Positions 30,215 through 37,506 of a stretch of 37,520 nucleotides of DNA are shown piece by piece. The position numbers were made by a program, and so were the translations under genes. The DNA lies in IMG/VR virus record IMGVR_UViG_3300035698_001739, positions 1 to 37,520 of that record; one strand, given 5' to 3'. The DNA is from a virus. Numbering within the stretch: position 1 is the stretch's first letter; each line of letters begins with the position of its first letter. The notes under the pieces were generated by a model. It had not been told where the DNA came from. It saw nothing but the letters and a program-made list of their open reading frames with translations, and did no database searches.

Positions 30215-30445
30215 ATGACAGACTCAGAAGAAAAACAAAGAGCACTAGACGCCTCAATGGAAAATGAGAGTGTGGGACACCAAGAGAACTATGCCCCAAC
30301 TGTACAGATATCTCTTAAGGAATACGACAAACTTAAAGAGAGAAGCAAGTACATCACAGACAGAGATCTAATTGGTTGTATAGACAAAATAGAAGAACTT
30401 GTCAGAGCATTAAGAAAGCACATTGTTAGAACAGATATCGAGTAA
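30215..30445 (+). CDS. Small coiled-coil-like protein
   Basis: This 76-residue acidic and helical protein has a C-terminal amphipathic helix (LIGCIDKIEELVRALRKHIV). TTAGGAG is present before the ATG. The TAA overlaps the RNase H ATG (TAATG). No family is recognised. Coupling to RNase H suggests co-expression with replication functions. Confidence 0.5.
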   Translation: MTDSEEKQRALDASMENESVGHQENYAPTVQISLKEYDKLKERSKYITDRDLIGCIDKIEELVRALRKHIVRTDIE

Positions 30446-31443
30446 TGAATTATATAATTGTAGACACAGCCAATACATTTTTTAGAGCCAAACACGCAAT
30501 ACAGAGTGATTTGGATTCTAAGGTAGGAATGGCTTTACATATCACATTAAACAGTGTTCGTAAAGTATGGCAGGATTTTAAAGGTGACCATGTTGTATTT
30601 TGTTTGGAAGGTAGAAGTTGGCGTAAAGACTTTTATGAACCTTATAAACGTAATAGAAAAAATGCTAGAGATGCCAGAACAGAAAAAGAAGTCGAAGAAG
30701 ATTTAATATTTTGGGAAACTTTTGATAATTTTAACGAATTTATTGAAACAAAAACAAATTGTACTTCTATTCAAAATCCTAAACTTGAAGCAGATGATTT
30801 AATTGCAGGTTGGGTACAATCACATCCAGATGATAATCATATTATTGTTTCAACAGACGGTGACTTTGCTCAATTGATTGCTCCTAATGTGTGTCAATAC
30901 AATGGAATAACTGAAGTAACAACCACACATGAAGGATACTTTGACCCAAAAGGAAAAAGAGTAATAGATAAAAAGACCAAAGAAGAAAAACCTGCACCCA
31001 ATCCTCAATGGTTGTTGTTTGAAAAATGTATGAGAGGCGATACTGCTGACAATGTGTTCAGTGCTTATCCTGGAGTTAGAAAAAAAGGAACTAAAAAAAA
31101 AGTTGGTTTGCAAGAAGCATTTGAAGATAGAAATTCTAAAGGATACAATTGGAACAATATAATGTTACAACGTTGGGTTGATCACAATGGCAACGAACAC
31201 AGAGTGATGGATGACTTTCAAAGAAATATAACATTGTGTGACTTAACAGCACAACCTGAAGAAATAAGAACATTGATTAACGATGCTATTAATGATGTTA
31301 AACCTAAAACTGTTGAACAAGTAGGATTAAAATTAATAAAATTTTGTGCTAAATGGGATATGCAAAAAATTGCAGAATATCCACAAACGTATGCAGAACC
31401 ATTAAATGCAAAATATAAACTTAAAGAGGAGGCAATAGCATGA
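30445..31443 (+). CDS. rnh: RNase H, 5'-3' exonuclease/flap endonuclease (T4 Rnh type)
   Basis: This 332-residue FEN-1-like nuclease removes RNA primers from lagging-strand fragments. The active-site Asp is at residue 7 (IIVDTANTFFRA). CLEG at 53-56, the basic helical arch YKRNRKNARDAR (67-78), LEADDLIAG (114-122), STDGDFAQL (136-144) and MRGDTADN follow in the family order, giving the set of metal-binding acids. The length is close to T4 RNase H (305 residues). It ends EEAIA with AGAGGAGG as the ribosome site for the next gene, which overlaps by ATGA. Confidence 0.9.
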   Translation: MNYIIVDTANTFFRAKHAIQSDLDSKVGMALHITLNSVRKVWQDFKGDHVVFCLEGRSWRKDFYEPYKRNRKNARDARTEKEVEEDLIFWETFDNFNEFIETKTNCTSIQNPKLEADDLIAGWVQSHPDDNHIIVSTDGDFAQLIAPNVCQYNGITEVTTTHEGYFDPKGKRVIDKKTKEEKPAPNPQWLLFEKCMRGDTADNVFSAYPGVRKKGTKKKVGLQEAFEDRNSKGYNWNNIMLQRWVDHNGNEHRVMDDFQRNITLCDLTAQPEEIRTLINDAINDVKPKTVEQVGLKLIKFCAKWDMQKIAEYPQTYAEPLNAKYKLKEEAIA

Positions 31444-31937
31444 CAAGTAAATTTTTTGCAAAGCCGATATTAGAAAATAGATTCTGGATATTAGAATCCG
31501 ACGGAAAAAAAGTAGGAACTATATGTAGACAAGAAGATAGAAGATATATGTTTAGTTGTACCGATGGTACTAGACTGTTTGATAATCAACAACAACTCCA
31601 AGGAAGTTTTGATGGAGAGTTGATGTGGGGTACAACATTAAGTGTACCAATAGAAGAAAAGGAAAACGAAGATAATTCAGTTTATGATTACCCTTCAAAA
31701 TTTAAAGCATTCAATATGGTTTTTGATGTGAAACGTAAATTACCATTGTTTAATAAAAGTAAAAAATCTAAAAGTTTATACTGTGCTGGGTACTATGTTA
31801 TTCAATTTGAAAAAGGATGGGTTAGAAGTTACTGTCCTAAATTATTAACATTAAACAGTTATCCTTACAAAGGACCATTTAGAACATCATTAGAAATGAA
31901 AACGGAGTTGAGCAATGCCAACAAATTACCCTATTAA
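31440..31937 (+). CDS. Conserved T4-like hypothetical protein
   Basis: This 165-residue protein has an N-terminal region with beta-strand pattern (RFWILESDGKKVGTICRQED) and a conserved-looking second half (SKFKAFNMVFDVKRKLPLFNKSKKSKSLYCAGYYVI; SYCPKLLTLNSYPYKGPF). I recall this second half from cyanophage and other marine T4-like genomes, function unknown. It overlaps rnh by 4 nt and the next gene by 23 nt. Basic Lys/Ser patches suggest possible nucleic acid contact. Confidence 0.6.
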   Translation: MTSKFFAKPILENRFWILESDGKKVGTICRQEDRRYMFSCTDGTRLFDNQQQLQGSFDGELMWGTTLSVPIEEKENEDNSVYDYPSKFKAFNMVFDVKRKLPLFNKSKKSKSLYCAGYYVIQFEKGWVRSYCPKLLTLNSYPYKGPFRTSLEMKTELSNANKLPY

Positions 31938-32154
31938 TACAGCCAGTCTGCAACAATTTATACAACAAGTTAAAGGTGCAGACCTTAGTAATCAAAAAGA
32001 AGTGCGTTTAGACATCAACACAGCCAAGCAAGTCACGTATAGCCTAGCCACAGTGTTGGCCCGTTTAGCGGGCGACTACGAGGGTCTAATAGCACAGAAT
32101 ACCAGCACAGAAGTCGAAGCAATTGAAATAAAAGTAGACGGCGGTAACTTATAA
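31915..32154 (+). CDS. Small conserved hypothetical protein
   Basis: This 79-residue helical N-terminal region (ASLQQFIQQVKGADLSNQKEVRLDINTAKQV) is followed by an Ala/Leu-rich helix and an acidic beta-like tail ending KVDGGNL. No membrane segment or catalytic motif is seen. It begins inside the preceding gene. Codon use is somewhat richer in G and C than in neighbours. Directly after its stop lie a perfect palindrome and the homing endonuclease gene. Confidence 0.5.
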   Translation: MPTNYPINTASLQQFIQQVKGADLSNQKEVRLDINTAKQVTYSLATVLARLAGDYEGLIAQNTSTEVEAIEIKVDGGNL

Positions 32155-32156
32155 TA

Positions 32157-32170
32157 CTACCTCGAGGTAG
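32157..32170. repeat. 14-bp perfect palindrome CTACCTCGAGGTAG
   Basis: It starts 3 nt after the stop of the preceding gene. As RNA it could form a 5-bp stem with a UCGA loop. The last G is the first base of the GATAAATA late box. Confidence 0.75.
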
Positions 32171-32177
32171 ATAAATA
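32170..32177 (+). promoter_or_regulatory. Late promoter GATAAATA before the endonuclease gene
   Basis: GATAAATA matches 7 of 8 bases of the T4 late consensus and lies between two palindromes. The ATG at 32188 is 10 nt downstream. Confidence 0.5.
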
Positions 32178-32194
32178 CTCATATAATATGAGTA
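32176..32194. repeat. 19-bp palindrome over the endonuclease start codon
   Basis: TACTCATAT and ATATGAGTA are perfect 9-bp arms around a single A. The ATG of the endonuclease (32188) lies in the right arm. No Shine-Dalgarno sequence is present. Confidence 0.75.
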
Positions 32195-32682
32195 ACATAA
32201 CACATCTATACATTAAAAAACACAACCAAACAGGGTTGATGTACTTTGGAAAAACGGTTAAAAACCCGGAATCCTACACGGGTTCAGGTGTGTATTGGAC
32301 TAGTCATCTAAAGAAGCACGGAAATGATGTATCAACTTTATGGACTAAGGCTTTCACAAACAAAAAAGAGTTGAACAAATACGCATTAGAATATTCTAGA
32401 AAGCACAACATTGTTGAGTCAAACAATTATGCCAATTTAAAAGAAGAAGACGGCTTAATGGGGGGTGACACAGGCATCAGTCCTGAAGGCAGAAAAATTA
32501 TTAGCGAAAAATCTAAGAAATTTAGACACACAGAAGAAACAAAAGCAAGAATTAGAAAAGCAAGAGCTTTACAAAAACCAACAATGCTTGGCAAAAAACA
32601 TTCTATTGAAACAATTATGAAAATTAAAAAAGCAAGAGCTAACCAAAAAAATATTAGAGGAGTTATCCGTGTCGCGACCTAA
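32188..32682 (+). CDS. GIY-YIG-like homing endonuclease with NUMOD3-type repeats
   Basis: This 164-residue protein has an N-terminal degenerate GIY-YIG module (HLYIKKHNQTGLMYFGKT, then YTGSGVYWTSHLKKHG), the variant in which Tyr-Phe-Gly replaces Tyr-Ile-Gly. A Lys/Arg-rich C-terminus follows, with two copies of a NUMOD3-like DNA-binding motif (SEKSKKFRHTEETKARIRKA and LGKKHSIETIMKIKKA). Such free-standing Seg-like enzymes promote their own spread between phage genomes. It is flanked by palindromes, and its end overlaps the next gene (GTG start), consistent with insertion between older genes. Confidence 0.75.
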   Translation: MSNITHLYIKKHNQTGLMYFGKTVKNPESYTGSGVYWTSHLKKHGNDVSTLWTKAFTNKKELNKYALEYSRKHNIVESNNYANLKEEDGLMGGDTGISPEGRKIISEKSKKFRHTEETKARIRKARALQKPTMLGKKHSIETIMKIKKARANQKNIRGVIRVAT

Positions 32683-32959
32683 GCCGACTATATTACTAGA
32701 ATCCACCGATCGCAAATCTTACAAGAGCGAACAGGTACTTGCGGCTGAAGGTATATGGGCAGTATTCCACAAAAATAAACCATGCAATCTAAAATCAGCA
32801 AACATGCTGAACAACTACCCGGGACCAAAATACAAGAAAGTATCGTTTTCAAATCCTGGACACGCATTCAATCTAGCCAAAAAGATGAACACCATGTTCA
32901 ACACTGAAGACTTCACAGTGGTCAAATTGACCCAGGGTGAAACTGTCAGTGAAAAATGA
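32669..32959 (+). CDS. Small hypothetical protein (GTG start)
   Basis: This 96-residue basic protein has IWAVFHKNKPCNLKSANMLNNYPGPKYKKVSF and HAFNLAKKMNTMF segments; the latter looks like a helix packing on a small beta sheet. GTG 32669 is preceded by AGAGGAG at good spacing. It overlaps the endonuclease by 14 nt and the next gene by ATGA. The arrangement suggests the endonuclease inserted upstream. No family is recognised. Confidence 0.5.
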   Translation: MSRPKPTILLESTDRKSYKSEQVLAAEGIWAVFHKNKPCNLKSANMLNNYPGPKYKKVSFSNPGHAFNLAKKMNTMFNTEDFTVVKLTQGETVSEK

Positions 32960-33345
32960 ATTGGAAAGAAACCTACACCAAAATCTTCTTAAAAAATGCT
33001 GACATAGGCATCAGCGAAAATACTCTGAAAGAGTATATGCCGTCTTGGTGGAAGAACACTAGAGACAAAGGTTCAGGTGGTTTACGTCTAACTGACGAAG
33101 GATTAACATTTATCAAAGACAAACTGCAACTGCAAACATATGATGTACCATTTCCTACTGATTTTAACCTTACCACACAAACCATAATATTTTTGGACAA
33201 ATATTTAAACTGTCCTTACTACCTAGCAGACGATGGCATTATTGTTACCAACGAAAGAAGAGCAATGGAATTGATGTTGTTTTCTGGAGATATCCGAAAA
33301 TATGGTATCAATAAAGCACTTTCCCGACTAGAAACCACAGAATAA
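32956..33345 (+). CDS. Conserved T4-like hypothetical protein
   Basis: This 129-residue protein contains MPSWWKNTRDKGSGGLRLTDEG, DFNLTTQTIIFLDKYLNCPYYL and MELMLFSGDIRKYGINKAL, blocks I recall from a protein conserved across marine T4-like phages. The helix and basic patches suggest a DNA- or RNA polymerase-associated factor, but this is inference. The start overlaps the previous gene. The stop is followed directly by a consensus DnaA-box sequence. Confidence 0.6.
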   Translation: MNWKETYTKIFLKNADIGISENTLKEYMPSWWKNTRDKGSGGLRLTDEGLTFIKDKLQLQTYDVPFPTDFNLTTQTIIFLDKYLNCPYYLADDGIIVTNERRAMELMLFSGDIRKYGINKALSRLETTE

Positions 33346-33346
33346 G

Positions 33347-33355
33347 TTATCCACA
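33347..33355 (+). promoter_or_regulatory. Single consensus DnaA box TTATCCACA
   Basis: The 9-mer matches the strongest bacterial DnaA-binding sequence exactly. It lies one nt after the stop of the preceding gene, in a 109-nt gap before the MoxR gene and upstream of its promoter. Only one copy is seen, so an origin is not supported. Confidence 0.35.
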
Positions 33356-33393
33356 GATCAAATTACCCGCATAAACCTTGACTTCTTAGGCAC

Positions 33394-33422
33394 TTGACTT
33401 TTGGTACGTCAGAATGTATTAT
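33394..33422 (+). promoter_or_regulatory. Sigma70-type promoter of the MoxR gene
   Basis: TTGACT at 33394-33399 and TATTAT at 33417-33422 have a 17-nt spacer. A second TTGACT at 33378 has no -10 partner. The leader carries CGAGGAG before the ATG at 33455. Confidence 0.6.
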
Positions 33423-33454
33423 TAAGTATAACAACAAATTAACGAGGAGTACAA

Positions 33455-34567
33455 ATGGTAAAACAAAGTAAAATACAAGATGCTGGTCTTACAACTAGAC
33501 AACTTTCGCCTAACAAAGCAAAGGCAAGTATATTACACGCATTAAAAATTAAAAGACCAATATTTTTATGGGGCGGCCCTGGTATTGGTAAATCAGATAT
33601 TATTCATCAAATTGCTAAAGATATTGATGCTAAGGTGATTGATATCAGATTAAGTTTATGGGAACCTACAGATATTAAAGGTATTCCTTATTACAATTCA
33701 AAAGAAAACAACATGACGTGGGCATCACCTTCAGAATTGCCTACTTCAGCAATGGCTAAAAAGCACAAAAATATTGTGTTGTTTTTAGATGAGATGAATT
33801 CTGCGGCACCTTCAGTACAGGCGGCGGCGTATCAACTTATATTGAACAGAAAAGTAGGTCAATATGAATTGCCTGACAATGTGTTAATTGTTGCGGCAGG
33901 TAACAGAGAGGCAGACAAAGGTGTTGTTTACAGAATGCCTGCTCCGTTGGCAAACAGATTTATCCACTTAGAAATGAAACCGGACTTTGACGACTGGATG
34001 GAATGGTCAGTGGCTAACAACATTAACAAAGATGTTGTTGGATATCTAACTTTTAGCAAAAAAGACCTATACGACTTTGATCCTAAATCACCTAGTCGTT
34101 CTTTTGCTACTCCGAGATCTTGGTCATTTGTGAGTGAATTACTTTCAGATGATTTAGATGAAAACACTATAACTGACTTGGTCAGTGGTGCAGTGGGCGA
34201 AGGACTTGCAGTTAAGTTCATGGCTCATCGAAAGGTGGCTTCGCAGTTACCTAATCCTTCAGATATACTTGAAGGAAAAATAACAGAACTGAAATCGAAA
34301 GAAATATCAGCAATGTACTCGCTTACGGTTTCACTATGTTATGAACTCAAAGAAGCAAATGACAAAAAAGATAAGAAATTTAACGACAAAGTTAATAAAT
34401 TTCTTAGATTTATGATGGATAATTTTGATACAGAACTTGTTGTTATGGGTATCAAGATGGCATTAACTCAGTATCAATTACCGATTGATCCTGATGCTGT
34501 TAAATGTTTTGATGAATTCCACGAAAAATACGGCAAATATATTACTGCCGCTCAAAGCATCAAATAA
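33455..34567 (+). CDS. MoxR-type AAA+ ATPase
   Basis: This 370-residue ATPase has Walker A GGPGIGKS at 40-47, Walker B VLFLDEMN at 108-115, and AAGNREADKG plus PLANRF as sensor and arginine-finger regions. The pattern and size fit MoxR/RavA chaperone-like ATPases, which usually act with a von Willebrand factor A partner on maturation of metal-containing or multi-subunit complexes. Such a partner with a metallopeptidase domain is the next gene. It has its own promoter, and a strong hairpin follows its stop. Such pairs are known in marine T4-like phages to my recollection; the target is unknown. Confidence 0.85.
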   Translation: MVKQSKIQDAGLTTRQLSPNKAKASILHALKIKRPIFLWGGPGIGKSDIIHQIAKDIDAKVIDIRLSLWEPTDIKGIPYYNSKENNMTWASPSELPTSAMAKKHKNIVLFLDEMNSAAPSVQAAAYQLILNRKVGQYELPDNVLIVAAGNREADKGVVYRMPAPLANRFIHLEMKPDFDDWMEWSVANNINKDVVGYLTFSKKDLYDFDPKSPSRSFATPRSWSFVSELLSDDLDENTITDLVSGAVGEGLAVKFMAHRKVASQLPNPSDILEGKITELKSKEISAMYSLTVSLCYELKEANDKKDKKFNDKVNKFLRFMMDNFDTELVVMGIKMALTQYQLPIDPDAVKCFDEFHEKYGKYITAAQSIK

Positions 34568-34577
34568 TAGTGTTGAA

Positions 34578-34606
34578 TATAGGGCACTTTTTACCGGTGC
34601 CCTATA
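34578..34606 (+). terminator. Strong hairpin between the MoxR and VWA genes
   Basis: TATAGGGCAC (34578-34587) and GTGCCCTATA (34597-34606) form a perfect 10-bp stem with a 9-nt loop. It begins 11 nt after the MoxR stop. An A-run rather than a T-run follows, so it may protect the 3' end or attenuate instead of acting as a classical terminator. Confidence 0.55.
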
Positions 34607-34617
34607 CCAAAAAAGAG

Positions 34618-34646
34618 TTGACTAATTTACCAAAAGAAAGTATAAT
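34618..34646 (+). promoter_or_regulatory. Sigma70-type promoter, predicted leaderless for the VWA gene
   Basis: TTGACT at 34618-34623 and TATAAT at 34641-34646 have a 17-nt spacer. The ATG at 34653 follows the -10 box by 6 nt, without a ribosome binding site. Confidence 0.7.
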
Positions 34647-34652
34647 AGTATT

Positions 34653-35909
34653 ATGAGCACAGACACTTTAGAAATAGAAAAAAAAGAATTAAGTCCAGAA
34701 GAATTAAAAAACTTAAGAGCAGAAGTTATTGATAAAATTGTGGTTGCTAGAGTTGGATTGTTATTAAGACATCCTTTCTTTGGTAACATGGCAACAAGAT
34801 TACAAATTAAAGAGTGTGATGATTGGTGTCCTACTGCCGCAACTGATGGCAGAAACTTATTTTTTAACACAGAGTTTTTCAGCAAGATGACATCTAAAGA
34901 AATTGAATTTGTTATAGCACATGAGATTCTTCATTGTGTGTTTGATCACATGACAAGAAGAGAAGACAGAGATCCACAACTTCATAATATTGCTTGTGAT
35001 TACATTGTGAACAATACTTTGGTTAGAGATAACATTGGTGAAAAACCAAAAGCAGTACAAATATTTCAAGATTGGAAATATGACGGTTGGGCAAGTGAAG
35101 CCGTGTATGACGACATTTATAAAAAAGGTAAAGAGCAAATGGAACAGTTAGGTAAACTGTTGGACGAACACATTGATTGGGAAAAAGGTGAAAGTACAGG
35201 TGGAACAACGCAAGGTCCTAACAGTGGTGGAAAAGGTAAAGGTCCTACATATTCAAAAGAAGAACTGGAAAATATTAAGAATGAGATAAAAGAATCAATG
35301 ATGTCGGCGGCCCAGGCGGCTGGTGCTGGAAATTTACCAGCAGAAATTGAAAGAATTATTCAACAATTCACAGAACCTAAAATGAATTGGAGAGAATTAT
35401 TACAGCAACAGATTCAAAGTGTAATTAAAAATGATTATACATTTTCAAGACCTAGTAGAAAAGGATGGCATTCAGGAATAATACTTCCAGGTACAAATTA
35501 TGATGAGACCATAGACATTTGTATTGCTATTGATACTTCAGGATCTATCATGAGTCAACAAGTGGAAGATTTTTTAGGTGAAGTACAAAGCATTATGGAA
35601 CAATACAGAGATTACAACATTAAAATATGGTGTTTTGACACTGATGTTCACAATGAACAAGACTTTAATTCATCTGGCGAAACATTAGAATCATACAAAA
35701 TAGAAGGTGGCGGTGGTACTGACTTTATGGCTAATTGGGAATACATGAAAGAAAACGACATTGTTCCTAAAAAATTTATAATGTTTACAGATGGCTACAC
35801 ATGGGATGGTTGGGGAGAAGATGATTACTGTGACACTGTGTTTGTGATCAATGGTCACCACGACAAGAACATGGAGGCACCTTTTGGTACTACTGTGCAT
35901 TATGAATAA
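34653..35909 (+). CDS. Metallopeptidase-like plus VWA domain protein (MoxR partner)
   Basis: This 418-residue protein has an N-terminal zinc-peptidase-like domain with HEILHCVFDHM at 90-100 (HExxH plus a nearby His). A Gly/Lys-rich linker (about 180-200) follows, then a C-terminal von Willebrand A domain with MIDAS residues DTSGS (294-298), Thr356 in GGGGTDF and the FTDG strand end. This is the DUF2201 layout, a putative metallopeptidase fused to VWA. The preceding gene encodes a MoxR ATPase, the classic partner of VWA proteins. A consensus promoter puts the ATG at the predicted transcript start. A role as chaperone or inhibitor of a host complex is inference. Confidence 0.85.
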   Translation: MSTDTLEIEKKELSPEELKNLRAEVIDKIVVARVGLLLRHPFFGNMATRLQIKECDDWCPTAATDGRNLFFNTEFFSKMTSKEIEFVIAHEILHCVFDHMTRREDRDPQLHNIACDYIVNNTLVRDNIGEKPKAVQIFQDWKYDGWASEAVYDDIYKKGKEQMEQLGKLLDEHIDWEKGESTGGTTQGPNSGGKGKGPTYSKEELENIKNEIKESMMSAAQAAGAGNLPAEIERIIQQFTEPKMNWRELLQQQIQSVIKNDYTFSRPSRKGWHSGIILPGTNYDETIDICIAIDTSGSIMSQQVEDFLGEVQSIMEQYRDYNIKIWCFDTDVHNEQDFNSSGETLESYKIEGGGGTDFMANWEYMKENDIVPKKFIMFTDGYTWDGWGEDDYCDTVFVINGHHDKNMEAPFGTTVHYE

Positions 35910-36196
35910 TGTTTTCAAAAACTAATCAAGTAAACCCGTTAAATTATTTCAACTGTAGGCAGTTTACCAAAAAACCTCACGGATTAGAATTTCTCAAATT
36001 AAACTATGATTGGAATGACAACGAAGAACTTTTGGAGAAGTGGATTTTAGAAAACCTAAAAGGAAGATTCTATATTGGTAAACATTTAGGAGTTGATGTA
36101 GACAAAAAAATTGTAAACCATATTTTGGTAGGATTCGAAAACTCCAAAGAGCTATCAATATTCAATCTTAGTTGCCCATTTATCAAACGTCATTAA
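35909..36196 (+). CDS. Small hypothetical protein
   Basis: This 95-residue protein is rich in Asn, Lys and aromatics (YFNCRQFTKKPHGLEFLKLNYDW), with a middle WILENLKGRFYIGKHLGVD that looks like an alpha-beta element. The ATG overlaps the VWA stop (TAATG). It has no catalytic motif and I do not recognise a family. The coupled position could mark it as a third member of the MoxR-VWA operon. Confidence 0.5.
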   Translation: MFSKTNQVNPLNYFNCRQFTKKPHGLEFLKLNYDWNDNEELLEKWILENLKGRFYIGKHLGVDVDKKIVNHILVGFENSKELSIFNLSCPFIKRH

Positions 36197-36232
36197 ATAC
36201 TTCTGTATACAACAATAAAGGAGCATTTTAAA

Positions 36233-36535
36233 ATGACAGATACAAACCAAACAAAAACTGTAACGACTCCGACGAAAGATGAAGTAGTTGGAAAAGATGT
36301 TGCAGGCATGGCACCAAAAGTTCAAGCAGGTGCTGGAGCAGAACTTACTGTTCAAGACTTAAACGTCCTTAAACAAATTATCGATGTTTCAAGTCAACGA
36401 GGAGCATTCAAAGCCAACGAGATGGCAATGGTGGGTGCAACTTATAATAAACTAGAAGCATTTTTAAAGATTGTTGAACAGTCTCAAAAAGATGCCAATT
36501 CACCAGAAGGTGAAAAACCAGCGGAGGCAAAATAA
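36233..36535 (+). CDS. Small conserved hypothetical protein
   Basis: This 100-residue protein has a Thr/Val-rich disordered start, a conserved-looking helical core (LTVQDLNVLKQIIDVSSQRGAF, NEMAMVGATYNKLEAFLKIV) and an acidic, Pro/Glu-rich tail. The core resembles a short protein that recurs in marine T4-like phages, from memory. AAAGGAG precedes the ATG, and a TTAAATA late-type variant is upstream. It overlaps the next gene by one nt (TAATG). Confidence 0.6.
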   Translation: MTDTNQTKTVTTPTKDEVVGKDVAGMAPKVQAGAGAELTVQDLNVLKQIIDVSSQRGAFKANEMAMVGATYNKLEAFLKIVEQSQKDANSPEGEKPAEAK

Positions 36536-37107
36536 TGGCCGACATTAAACATGTAGGAAAACTAAAAGGCAGTGGAGCAAAAGTTGTTGTTGCTTACAGA
36601 ACAATTCCTGGAGATTCAAAATCAGCAGTTGTTATTGAGACAGCAAAAATAGATCCATTGGATCATGACGCTTTGATCAAAGTTGTTGAAAGCAATGAAG
36701 GTCAAACGGCATTTGAATTGTATGAAGTATTGCAAAGGAATCTAGCACCTAATAGTGAAGTGATGTTGAATAAATTTCACACAGGTGGATTTATGAAAAA
36801 AGTTCCAACTAACTCAGTTGAAATGACACCAAACACTACAACTTCAATTCAGTTAGATGAATTAAACAAAATCATCGCTAAACAAAGAGGTATAGGTATT
36901 GATGACCTAGCAGTGACGCCATCAAACACGTCGGCTCCTACTAAAGTGGCACAAAGTCAGATGTCATCAGCAAGTAAAGAGCAACCTTTAACAGACGAGA
37001 AATTAGCGGCAAACTTAAGAAGTGATGCTGATCGTTTGTACAAAGAGGCAAAACTACTTAGAGAACAAGCGGAAGAACTTGTACCTACTAAGAAAAAGTC
37101 TAAGTAA
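36535..37107 (+). CDS. Conserved T4-like protein of unknown function
   Basis: This 190-residue protein has a folded first half (HVGKLKGSGAKVVVAYRTIPGDSKSAVVIETAKI) and a linker, then a Ser/Ala-rich stretch and a terminal coiled coil (LRSDADRLYKEAKLLREQAEELV) with a Lys-rich end. The opening resembles a conserved protein near late regulatory genes in marine T4-like phages, from memory, so a role in late gene expression or assembly is conceivable. It is translationally coupled to the previous gene. Confidence 0.6.
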   Translation: MADIKHVGKLKGSGAKVVVAYRTIPGDSKSAVVIETAKIDPLDHDALIKVVESNEGQTAFELYEVLQRNLAPNSEVMLNKFHTGGFMKKVPTNSVEMTPNTTTSIQLDELNKIIAKQRGIGIDDLAVTPSNTSAPTKVAQSQMSSASKEQPLTDEKLAANLRSDADRLYKEAKLLREQAEELVPTKKKSK

Positions 37108-37113
37108 AGCATA

Positions 37114-37443
37114 GTGTCTGTAGTGGTCAAATTCCGTAAAAAACAATTGCCTAAGGAAGTAGTGGCTCACTGGCCCGAAGTGTTTTCGGACCTACACATA
37201 GAGTCAATACCAATTGAATATTTGCTGTCTATCAAAGTAGAATTTAAAGACGGCAAGAATTGGGAAATTCGTGTTAAAAAGAACCGTCAGAAATTGACCA
37301 ACAAGGAATTAGAGAAGAATATCAAGGAACTGTTTCAACATTACGGAAACAGCATCAAAAACGTTGATTTTAGGATAGATACCAACAAGGTTAAAGCAGA
37401 TATTCAAAAACGTACTAAAACCTTCCTAAAAAAGCGGAAATAG
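37114..37443 (+). CDS. Small basic conserved hypothetical protein (GTG start)
   Basis: This 109-residue, very basic protein has HWPEVFSDLHIESIPIEYLLSIKVEF and NVDFRIDTNKVKADIQKRTKTFLKKRK at the C-terminus, which I recall from conserved hypotheticals of T4-like marine phages. The start is GTG 37114, with another GTG at 37123; no strong ribosome site is visible, so re-initiation after the previous stop 4 nt upstream is likely. A nucleic-acid or scaffold role is possible from charge alone. Confidence 0.55.
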   Translation: MSVVVKFRKKQLPKEVVAHWPEVFSDLHIESIPIEYLLSIKVEFKDGKNWEIRVKKNRQKLTNKELEKNIKELFQHYGNSIKNVDFRIDTNKVKADIQKRTKTFLKKRK

Positions 37444-37467
37444 TAACTCCAGCAATCTGCACAGCGG

Positions 37468-37475
37468 AATAAATA
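37468..37475 (+). promoter_or_regulatory. Late promoter AATAAATA before the last gene
   Basis: AATAAATA matches the late ATAAATA core and lies in the 63-nt gap after the previous gene. A TAGGAGC ribosome site follows before the ATG at 37507. Confidence 0.5.
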
Positions 37476-37506
37476 CACTATAATATACGTTAGGAGCATA
37501 TTACAA

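Noticed and set aside
37480-37485. TATAAT before the last gene as a sigma70 promoter
   Set aside because: No TTGACA-like box occurs at 15-19 nt upstream; the AATAAATA late box is a better explanation.
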